A stretch of 23,138 nt of DNA from assembly GCA_019649035.1 (NCBI GenBank), contig BMAT01007711.1, positions 23,715-46,852 of the forward strand, read 5' to 3'. Shown here one piece after another: positions 9,964-19,373 of this stretch. This stretch comes from Elysia marginata (lineage: Eukaryota > Mollusca > Gastropoda > Plakobranchidae). Positions within the stretch are counted from its first letter, which is position 1, and every line of letters starts with the position of its first letter. The notes under the pieces were generated by a model, which saw only the letters and a program-made list of their open reading frames with translations, did no database searches and was not told the origin of the DNA. A program made the position numbers and the translations under genes.

Positions 9964-10952
9964 TCATCAAAATCAGAAAATAATACTTTAAAGTATGGTA
10001 TTTATGTAATGTAGACCTCTCAACTATGCAAGATAATCGTTCTGTCTTATTGTAAAATCATTTTATTTCCATGGCTAGATTACCGTAGTTATAACTTTCA
10101 GGATGTTAGAACTCTGTTTAGATAAAACTTTCAATGAATATGTCAAAATTTAGATAATTTGTATTGATTTATAACTAAAAGCTGTTTTCAATATCAGAAT
10201 GCTTTGCTTTTGAGTGAATCTAACCTCATCAGCTGTTACTTAACACTAAATTGGTCACCTTGTTCACAAAAGCTTGTTGCCATATAAAGAATGACTAGTC
10301 TGTCAATCTTGCAAAGTTGTGAGATGTCCTCAAAAGCAGTGCAACATTAAGAGACAAAAATGCAGTCTTCACCCATCAAGGATCTGTAAGTTGAACCTCA
10401 ATGTAGACAAGAAAAAACAGCTGAGAGGCTGTGTGTCTGTCTCTCTCTCATTCTATAAGCTGATGCTTCACAGCAACACCTGAATTTTCTTGAGAGACTG
10501 CACTCTGTCGCTGACCAGTTTTTATGTTTATGTTGTTGTTGATTCCTACTATTCTTCTTTTTTGTCCCTGGTCTATTGCTGGGACACCTGTTTTTTCTTA
10601 CTTTATAAATTTACCTCAAATTAGTGTTTATCTAGTGGTACAGCCATTGAGTTTGTCCAAAGTACATAGTTTTTATTTTTTTTTACCGTTTTGTAAAAAT
10701 ATTAATTTTTCGTGCCAATTCTTGACAGCAATTTGTTATTTTTTATCTTCTGTGCACGGGAAAGTGTCAGATTTTTCTGTAGTATACCATTTCAAAAGCT
10801 TTAACTTTTTGCTGAGTTTTATTAATCTTTACATGTAGCTTGAGCTGAGGCATTGCACTTTCCTCTGAACGCATCAACTAGAAAGATACTGTTCCGTGTA
10901 AAACGCCGTTTCCTCTGTGGGTCATTTTTTCCAAAATCATAAATACTCAAAG

Positions 10953-10958
10953 AATAAA
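10953..10958 (+). promoter_or_regulatory. Candidate polyadenylation signal of the TM6SF-like gene
   Basis: First canonical AATAAA after the stop codon, followed by TTTTGGTGTTATTTGG. AATAAA at 11092 and 13703 are alternatives. Confidence 0.45.
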
Positions 10959-10975
10959 CCCTTTTGGTGTTATTT

Positions 10976-12715
10976 GGTATAAATAGAAAGCTTTTTTTTA
11001 TGTTATGAAGCCCTTGGAATGTTATTCACCTTTCTCACATTTAAGTTATCATAGCAAAACAAACATTATAACAAAACAAAAAAAAATTAGCAATAAAGAA
11101 CAGTTGGTACATAGAAATTACAATCTTACTCTTTTCACTAGGGCTCTAAAGGCAAAAAAAGAGTATAAAATGTCTTGCAAAGAAATAAAAGTAGTTCAGA
11201 ACTGAATTTTGATTATGGTGATCATGAACAAGATACAATTTTTATTAGTATGAGTCTTTTCACTGCTATTTTTTTTTTCTGATAACAAAATTAATGTTTT
11301 GCTTCAAAGAAAAAACCACAAAGGCCTTATTAAATTTTTTAAGGAAGGTATATATTTCAGCATTAAAAGTACAGACGAAATTTGACCTTCCCTAAAAAAC
11401 TTAATTTGCTTATCCACACAGCTCTAGGGCAACTCCTGTTTAATTTACACAAAGGCTTGTAGCTTTAAGTATGCGGTTATTGCTTTGCATCAAGTCATTA
11501 ATATGCACATATGTATATGCTCCCAACTTAAACTTGGTTACAATATTTAAAATTCTGTTATTTGGTTTGGATGTTGAATGAATGTGGATTTGATTTCTTC
11601 TACATTTTAAAATTATGTTTTGAGAAGTTAAACTTTTATGCTGAACATCAAGCATAAAAAAATGTTTTGCCATTGAAATGCATTAGAATGAGTGCATATT
11701 ATTCTACTAACTTTAGCAATTCACCTGTTGTTCCATGGACTAATAAATGCTTGTTTGAGACCAGGGAAAGCAAAACAGAAAGAAGAATAAATATTCTGTT
11801 CTCTCTGCCACATCTGCTGACTTTTTCACTATCTGTAAACTGTGTTATTCAAATATACTTGTGAGAGTTATTTGATGTAGATCTTCAGAAAAAAAAATGA
11901 GTGAGAAAGGCTGAGATTCATTACTTCTTTGTGGAGTAGATAAAAACTAATCACAACACAACTAGTTTTTTACATGTACAATTGCATGGCAAGCATTTAG
12001 ATGACAGAAAAGATATTACCTTAGAGGACAAAAAGATATTACTTTCAAGGGAAGAGTTCTAAAGTAGATAATGGTCTTGTAGACTGTAATGTCAAGCAAA
12101 GTAAGCACTAATAGCACTCTCTCTACCGATTGTGGAAGACGATATTGAAATAATTTCGTTCTTCAATTTAACACACTATCTTTTGGGTGCTCAAACTTTT
12201 TTGGATGCATACGCAATCATTTGTTGTTTTAGGACGCATCTCCTCTTTTCATCTTTTGTAAAACATTTGTTTTAAAATAACCCACATTTCATATGTAGAG
12301 TTTATATTTAGTTTCTCTGTTGGCTGCCCCTTTTAAAAGTCTCTGAGCAGGGGCTGTTTACTTCAACCACTTTGTCAGATTTAAAGGCCATATTAGAATT
12401 TCACATACAATTTTTTATTATAAATCATTACTACTTCGTTTTATTTAATGTAGAAGTTCTGGTACCTCAGGCAATATCATAACATTGCTTTTGAAAGAGG
12501 ACTTGGCAGTAGTTGCATGTGTGAGATATTTTCCGAAGCAAAAGGATTTTCAAAAGGGTCACATTTGTTAACTGTTCCTTTGAAATCAAGATGGCCAAAC
12601 AAAAGAAACAAGCTGTGATAATTGTTGAATATGGTGTTTTGTTGGGGTAAATGCAAAACTGTTTGCTCCTATTGATATGCACAAGAATGCTCTTGTAACG
12701 TTATAGTACTTATAC
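10976..12715. other. AT-rich sequence without a recognised gene
   Basis: Intergenic or extended 3' UTR. Scattered AATAAA words and short open frames (11005-11205, 11440-11673, 11667-11864, 12467-12682) show no domain, signal peptide or splice structure that I can support. Confidence 0.5.
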
Positions 12716-12769
12716 ACAATCTAGAGATCATGTATACGCTATGGGCTCGCTGATGGGGGCAAAGCGGAT

Positions 12770-12880
12770 AGGTGAGAAAATCCAGGGCCATCTAAAAATA
12801 GACAGGCTGATTGGCTCATGGGGCCATGGGCATTGTATCGCTATCGTCGTCCATATGCAAGTTATCTAGTGTTATTATCT
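12770..12880. promoter_or_regulatory. Candidate enhancer: clustered MEF2, NF-Y, GATA and E-box motifs
   Basis: Inside a GC-richer block (about 12,730-12,860) that stands out from its AT-rich surroundings are CTAAAAATAG at 12792-12801 (exact MEF2 consensus), CTGATTGGCT at 12807-12816 (exact reverse NF-Y/CCAAT consensus CYSATTGGYY), CATATG at 12852-12857 (an E-box) and TTATCT at 12862 and 12875 (reverse GATA sites). The motifs are seen directly; regulatory function is inference. A 43-codon ATG frame also crosses the block, so a small exon cannot be excluded. Confidence 0.3.
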
Positions 12881-13948
12881 GCACCTCTAAGTGACTTACC
12901 TTTCAATCAGGCAGCCGTGAAATAAATCCACGCACAATTTCACAATGCAATGCCTTTCTTTTAAGTTTTAATCCCATAGAAACCTGTAAAAATTCTTTTG
13001 ATTGGTGTTCTGTAAAAACAAAACCTTTGATTCATCCTTGTGTAGTAAGAAACAACTTAGCAAATAGACCTAACACTGCCAAGCTTGTCTGAAAGTGAAG
13101 CATTTCTTTACTTTGGTTACCTTTTCTTTTTTTTTCTTTTTATGATTAACTTCTGTGTGCGAATGTGTGTTTTGAAAAAAAGATATTGCTTCTAATGTTG
13201 TTTAATACTTTACTAGTCTTGAGTCCAATTACATGTTCTGACTCCACTTTACTATGTCAGTGAGCCTGAGCAATGATATGATTGATATTTACGACATGTT
13301 TGAAAAAAACACAAATATTTTGTCTAATCTATGGCTATTAACTAAAATAACAAGAGTGAGTTGTGATCATTTAACACATGGTGTAAAGTTATTAAAAATA
13401 ATATCAGGGTACAAATTAAAAAAAGAAACTATCTAATTTGTCTGTATTTTTAAAACCCTTCGCTTTGTTATGCATATGTATTGTTATATTTAATATAGGT
13501 GTTTATTTTTTGCTGCAGCTTGAATTGCAATATTAACATAGGAAATGTTAAAATTCTAATTTTGTACACACATATTTCTTATGACCAGAGCAAATAAGCA
13601 ACATGTTCAAAACTTTGATTGAGAAAATGACTTTTACAAGTAGATTTTTCCCTCTTTTTTTCTATTTATTATTTTAAATTTTGAAAAGTGATAATATCCT
13701 CTAATAAAGTTTTGATAACTTGATACATTTAACTTTTAGAAGCTCTGAAAAAGCATTATTTAGAGCATAGATGCACTTTTATTGTGAAATTGCAACTCCA
13801 AAATCATTAGTACTGGTTGCCATACATATATGCCCTACAGAAAGGAAACAATCATTGCATAAACTGTAGTCCAGTTAGGATTTTATATTTCAAAAGCCAT
13901 GGAACAAAATTTTGCTTAACTGTTAAAAATCCCATCAACAGACCTTGC

Positions 13949-14025
13949 GTTGATCGTGTGGGTCAAAGTTGGTCACATCAACACACCATCATCCCAAGTT
14001 GCACATTTAGTCGTAGTGTGTTGAT
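13949..14025. repeat. Three alternating GTTGATGTGTG-like units (inverted repeats)
   Basis: ATCAACACAC at 13977-13986 pairs perfectly with GTGTGTTGAT at 14016-14025. The same unit also pairs with GTTGATCGTG at 13949-13958 (one extra base), so two mutually exclusive hairpins are possible. Confidence 0.65.
13960..13975 (+). promoter_or_regulatory. DR4-like nuclear-receptor direct repeat
   Basis: GGGTCA (13960-13965), a four-base spacer AAGT, then TGGTCA (13970-13975). Both half-sites are one base from the consensus AGGTCA in DR4 spacing, as used by LXR/TR/CAR-type receptor heterodimers. A chance match is possible. Confidence 0.25.
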
Positions 14026-15188
14026 CAGCCATTCTTTGTTTTAAGCAAAAACCACAAACCCAGTCCTTATTTTTTAAAACAAAACCATGTTTCATTAAAA
14101 CATTTACACATTTTATTTCCGTTAGATTAATTTTGTTTCTGTTCTTGTTATCAAATAAAGCTAGACCCAACAGCTCAAGTTGCTTCTTCAAATTTATAGA
14201 TCTAGATATGGAGATGTAGCCTGATTTTGCATGAAGATGGACACTAGTTATGGGTGTCGTTGTGTGACCAAAATTGGATATACTATGATATTATGACAAC
14301 TTTCCTGGTCCTTTTTACTATACTTTGATTAAGATAGGAAAAAACAATCAAACACGTATTTTTTATAGATCTAATAATATATTGCTTCATTTCTATTCAA
14401 CTTTTAGATATGGACAACTAGTACATTTTGAACATGTAGCATACTTACAGAAAGCCAATTCAATATCTTTTCAAGCCATATCAACCTGAACTCGGTTTCT
14501 TGTAAACTCTTCAAGTTAAAGCCTTTTTTGCAAAGTCTATCAATAAATTTTAAGGTACTTTTCTTTACTTGCATCCAAAAGTAAAAATTCAGTGTCTCAA
14601 TCAGGAAACTGACCAAGTGATGAGAGAATTAAATTATAAAAAAAAAACTTCAATTATCTGTATACATGACAAAAGAAAGAAAAAATTGGTAATCTGAATA
14701 CTAGTTTAAGTTAAGCAAGTAATCAAAATATCCAGGTTCAAATTATGTGGACCTGATTTGATATGACTTCTCATATTGAAGGTTTATTGTTCTATCTAGA
14801 AACATTCCCTTAAAAGTGTAAGTCTTCAGGTTCTGGTAATGAGTTTTTGTCTAATCACCAAATGTAGCACTGACATTTTTGGTTGCGTTCTTTTCCCATC
14901 TGAGCACTCAGTTTGCTCATAAATAATTAATGTACAAAAACTAAACTTTCCAAGTGGTAAATATGGGTGTGCTGGCTTTTTGTACGCTGTATCAAATTAG
15001 CTGAATGGACATTGTCTCCTATCTAATTCTTATGAAATCGAATACAAAGCTATATTATGCAAATCTTTAACTCAAGGGCTAGTCTTGGGAAATTTTTTTT
15101 AAACAGTCTAAATTGTCCATCTTGTATCATTCAGAATATTGTTTAGGATACAAAAACCGAAAAAAAGCCATTTTTGTCACTTGAGGCG

Positions 15189-15225
15189 TATGGTTGCCAT
15201 GGAAGCTATATGTTATGGTTGCCAT
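15189..15225. repeat. Direct repeat of TATGGTTGCCAT
   Basis: Two perfect 12-base copies 25 bases apart. GGTTGCC is also the left half of the RFX X-box (GTTGCCATGGCAAC type), and the first copy continues into CCATGGAAGC, a partial second half. Confidence 0.7.
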
Positions 15226-15944
15226 ATTGGATAGTTAACTTAACCCTTGTAACTCAAAATTCAATTCATCCATTTGTATTCTACAAAATGCACTCATATT
15301 TCCTCAACAATATTAAAATTTGTCAGAAGCTTTTGTTGATAACAGTTGAAAATTTTATTTTATACAAATTTTTCAAATATTCGTATAGGTTGAAAGTAAG
15401 AAATAACAATTTTCAAGATATTGAAAAAAGCCTCAGACAAAATCAAAATCAGCATGCTGGCAACCTATGTGCAAAGTTTTTAAAGATAAAGCATGACAAA
15501 CTTTCTAGTTGTGTGGGATAAATGTTTGAAAGAATAAATTTTGAGACAAATGCCAAAGGAAAAAAAATCAAATAAAGGGGAGAAAAAGAACCCTGAGATT
15601 TTAGGCAGTGTAACTGTGTATGTGAAGCCTCCCTATGTTTCATGCATGCCTGCTGTTCAGCCAGCAGTGGTCTGTCGCCTCGTCAGTCGCCACCTGCAGT
15701 ATACCCATACGTGTTCCCATTGCTGTTCTTTGTATCTGCACCCATAGCTTGGCATGAAGTTTAGAAAAAAAAAAGTTAAACCTCAGGATTTGTTCTATAA
15801 GGTTGCAGATTTAAAAAATTATAGCGTCAAATGTAATGATAGTGGCAGCAGGTTATCCCATCCTATTTTTTTTTGTGTGCAAAGTATTGCCCTAAAATAC
15901 AGAAATAGTCCGTCATTCTTTTTTACATTTCCTTTTTATTTTTA

Positions 15945-15978
15945 CTGATGAAGCCAAGAGCTGAAACGTTTGGGTGTC
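15945..15978 (+). ncRNA. Hammerhead-ribozyme-like core, probably decayed
   Basis: CTGATGA (15945-15951), a small stem AGC/GCT with loop CAAGA (15952-15962) and GAAA (15963-15966) reproduce the conserved core. A short stem III (ACGT with GTGT, mostly wobble) leads to a TC cleavage dinucleotide at 15977-15978. The flanks that should form stem I do not pair, so a self-cleaving monomer is unlikely. Minimal hammerheads are known in Penelope-like elements and related retroelements of animals, which would explain a relic here. Confidence 0.25.
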
Positions 15979-16000
15979 ATTTCGTTTAGTAAATTTACTG

Positions 16001-18640
16001 TTTTATAAATTCTATTTGGGTAATTGGTCAATTTATTCTATTTTTAGATGTAAGTAAAGTTCAACAGCCATTTTTAGAGGCCAAAGGTAATGCAAAAGAA
16101 AACAGACAAAAGAAAAATATTCCTTTAAATTTGGACGGCCTTCAACTTATTCGGCATTAGTATTGATATTACATGCTTAGGAAGTCGACTGTTCTCAAAG
16201 CATCTGCAAGCCAGGGTTGTAACAGGGGGCATTGTGTTGAGAAAAGGATAAACTCAAAATTTAAAAAAAAAATGAAATTTGATCATGAGACCCCTAACAG
16301 CAACAACAGTAGAACCCCAATTGTAGAACAAGTAGAACGACTGATAGGCAAACAAATTATATTTTATTTAATGCAGTTTATATTGTATTTTTCAAAGGAA
16401 ACAATCTTGAAAGATATTATAGTTTTATACACATGTATATTAAACAATCATGGAAATTCAACAGTGTAATAATACATAGAAAAATTTGCAAGCAGATATG
16501 TCTTAATAAGGAGACATCAACTAAAACATCAGAAAAAAAGCCTCACTTTAAACTCCCAGCCAACCCATCTCAATTGAATTTTAAATTTATCAGAAAAATA
16601 TAGAGGTATTTTGAATTGGCTGCCGAATTAGAGCCACAAAGTGCCAAGTCCTTCATTTGGACCAATTCTGTTTATGTAAACTTTTTGCCCCAGACCCAGC
16701 ATCTTTCATCTATGCGTTTTTGTTAGTCTGGACAATATAGTTATAAACTGGAAAAGTCCATGTCATTCTAAAACCATTATGCATACCGTGTCTATCTTCA
16801 AATGAAAATATCCTTAATAGGGACCATAGCACCAAAATGGTTAACAGTTAAAAACATAAGAGAAAGTATTTATAATAATACATGAAAAAGATTTGATTCC
16901 GGACCATGCCATTTTGCGATTGCCCTGGAAAAGCAATTTAACCTAACTTTCCCCAGTCCAGCTACCCAGCTACAGGCAATCCTTGAATTTGTGATATGCA
17001 CCTGCAACACCCTGCATAGGGGTTTAAAGTGGCTTTCAAATGCGCTGGTCTGGTGGGGCATTAGTGGTGTTGCACTTGTGGCAACACAGTTACAGCTTTT
17101 ACGCTGAGTAATGAAGCCAAATTTTCTGAAAGGGCTTAATATAGTGTACTACGAAAATAAAAAGGTTTCATTGAAAAAAAATATGGCATGTGAGGCTAAA
17201 AACTCTTTGTTATTTGTTAAAAAATTTTAAGTTGTTTCCTTGAATTTAAGAAGTAAAAAAAACTTGGAATATGCAATGGAAGTTAACTAAAAAGTCAAAA
17301 TAATTTAATATAAATTATAAATACTTAAATACCGTAATTTAAATTTAAACATAGTCACATGCCTTTGGGCAGTATTTTGAAAGAAATGTATGATCTGAGT
17401 TTAACTTTCTGAAGCAAATGTATCAGCAACAAGAGCTGTGCAAATGATAATGGCGAAAGTCTTTGATTTCATAAAAAATTTGAATATTTCACTTTTGTAC
17501 AATGTAGTTTTTCACGTCTGTACTGTAAATCATGTTAGACAAGATTAATTCTTGAAAATATCATGGCTAAGAACACAAAAAAATTACATTGCTTTATTTT
17601 TTGTGCGTGAGTAGAAAATGGGAAATTCAGTGTTTGAATTTTGAAGAATGATATTTAAGGATCTCTACTTGATCTATTGTTGCAACCTTTTCAATTTATA
17701 AATTCAATTAAGTACTATTCAGACAATAAGTAAAATGTTTACCTATGGTCTTCATTTTTGCATACAAAAATGTGATGAACATTAAAAAAAATTGCATGGT
17801 CCAAACAAAATCATTAATTAAGTACAGTTTAATCAACATCGACAATGAAAGAAATGTGGGTTTATACAATGCATTGAACAAAGAGGAAAGATTAAAAAAA
17901 ACACACAAAAAGCCTCAGTAGTATTTAGAAACACACTATGACTCTCAAACTGAAAAAGTTTTTTTTTTTTAAATTTTCATATATAGAAAACCAGTTCATA
18001 AGGAGTAACGGCCTGAAATTTTTAAAAGAATGTGACAACAAATAAAATAAAAAACTATAGATGCGCTGTAATATTCAACCTCATGAATAGCTAGACATGT
18101 GCACGCCCATTGAGTCTTAGGCTTATCCTTGTTAATGATAGATATAGGGTGTAACTGACTATGTATTCCGGTCGGTCAACTTCATATCTACCAATGGTAC
18201 TAATATGCTTCATTGGTTCACTATACTATGTTACTGCTGCTGTTTTCATTTCTTTTTCCTTTTGATATTTCAAATTCCAAACCTAAAGCACCTTTATTCT
18301 ACAGTATTTTCCCTCACAGCAACAGCAAGGCAGAATCGTCATGAATGAAAAATTTTAATATTATCAGACTCTGACCTTGGGGCTATTTAACTTCACTTGG
18401 CAAAATGCTTAGAGCCAAAATTTGTTTAGGTATTTAGAAAATCTAGGCCTAAACATTTAGAATACATTTCATCTATTACCGATAACATTCTTCCAAAGTG
18501 ATAATCATTGATTAAAAAGAAATGTTAATTTCACGCTAACTCGGCGTTTAAAAGAACTGGAACCAGGAAGCAGATTTGCGAGTACCGTTAGTTTCAAAGG
18601 TATGTATCATTTCCTTGAACTATTAAGTGATAGGCTAAAA
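16001..18640. other. Intergenic sequence without a recognised gene
   Basis: AT-rich, with open frames lacking domain features. One less AT-rich stretch (about 16,895-17,100) contains a perfect 7-base inverted repeat at 17,067-17,087 but no identifiable protein. Nothing else was recognised. Confidence 0.5.
17067..17087. repeat. Inverted repeat GTGTTGC/GCAACAC
   Basis: Perfect 7-base arms (17067-17073 and 17081-17087) around a 7-base loop. A related CTGCAACACCCTGCA lies about 65 bases upstream. Confidence 0.7.
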
Positions 18641-19158
18641 ATATTTTGGTCATTTATTTGAATGGCAAGTATGTTTGAATAAATTGATAAGTTCTGTGCA
18701 ATTCAATTTACAAAACAGTACACAAATGAAAAAAGTATTTACAAATACATGTATGTAGTTAAATGTTCAGTAATAGAAATCACAAACATTTTTTGTATTG
18801 TAATGCACTGTTGTTGAGATAATTCAGCATTCAATACTGAACGTAAGACACTTTAAATAGCATGAAATAACACATGGAGTTCATGATTGCATGATTTTGA
18901 CGTACAAAATCTGAATTTTGCGTCGAGTTATGGTGAATTTAACATAATTATGGCCGTGTATATATTGAGCATTGCGATTCTGCTTTTCCCGTTAATTAAT
19001 TATTGGCATGATAAATGATTTTGTACGTGGTATGTATTAAAACAGACAAAAATATGCGTGGCAAAACTAAACCAACAGCCACGTATCATTTGGTAAAAAA
19101 CCTGATAATACAATTATGTAGCCTATACATTTGAAGCAACAATAAACAAAAACCAGCA
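18640..19158 (-). other. Probable 3' UTR of the CYYR1/Shisa-like gene
   Basis: AT-rich non-coding sequence between the - strand stop codon and the first AATAAA. No other structure was recognised. Confidence 0.4.
18653..18658 (-). promoter_or_regulatory. Candidate polyadenylation signal of the CYYR1/Shisa-like gene
   Basis: TTTATT on + reads AATAAA on -. It is the first canonical signal downstream of the stop codon at 19159-19161 and would give a 3' UTR of about 500 bases. Confidence 0.4.
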
Positions 19159-19373
19159 TTAAGACGAGTTTGTCTCACCACCGGCCCACTTCCCTCCACC
19201 AATGTCATCGTAGTGTGGCGGTGGGGGCGGGGACGTGTAGGCAGGGGGCGGGGCCGACACGTCTTCATAAGCCGGTGGTTTGGGCTGGAACGCGGAAGGT
19301 GTGAAGCTGGCTTGAGTCCCAGAGTTGAAGTAGGAGCTGACCACAGTTGTTTGATAAGCAGGTGGACCAGTAC
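19159..19373 (-). CDS. CYYR1/Shisa-like, terminal exon
   Basis: Reading on -, acceptor TGTACAG ends at 19374 and the exon starts with GT completing a Gly codon. It encodes 70 further residues to TAA at 19161-19159. PPAY motifs lie in GPPAYQ, KPPAYED and PPPAYTS. The polypyrimidine tract before the acceptor is modest; exact phase agreement with the upstream exon supports the junction. Confidence 0.8.

Larger units (their letters stand above)
9822..10975 (+). other. Probable 3' UTR of the TM6SF-like gene
   Basis: AT-rich sequence after the stop codon. The first AATAAA downstream is at 10953-10958, followed by a GT-rich stretch that could be the downstream element; another AATAAA lies at 11092. 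A 104-codon open frame at 10524-10838 is unstructured and not credible as a gene. The exact end cannot be fixed without transcripts. Confidence 0.5.
12881..15180. other. Intergenic AT-rich sequence with a nested inverted-repeat patch
   Basis: No gene is recognised. Short open frames on both strands lack family features. AATAAA words occur at 13703 and 14155. The one structured patch, at 13,949-14,025, is listed separately. Confidence 0.5.
15181..16000. other. Intergenic segment with a short direct repeat and a ribozyme-like motif
   Basis: TATGGTTGCCAT is repeated at 15189-15200 and 15214-15225. Open frames at 15174-15521, 15541-15747 and 15754-15948 show no family resemblance. A hammerhead-like core sits at the right end. 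No transposon coding remnant was recognised. Confidence 0.45.

Noticed and set aside
10524-10838. 104-codon frame rich in Leu/Phe/Ser, membrane-like.
   Set aside because: T-rich 3' UTR reads as hydrophobic residues; no conserved features or splice structure.
13973-14191. - strand frame with Cys/His pairs resembling a zinc finger (WVCGFC...).
   Set aside because: Spacing does not match a known zinc-finger class and the C-terminal part falls in the inverted-repeat patch.
15174-15948. Consecutive open frames upstream of the hammerhead-like motif, considered as a Penelope-like reverse transcriptase.
   Set aside because: None shows reverse transcriptase or GIY-YIG motifs.
16173-16469. 98-codon + strand frame.
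   Set aside because: Lys/Asn/Ile-rich composition expected of AT-rich DNA; no motif, signal peptide or splice signal.
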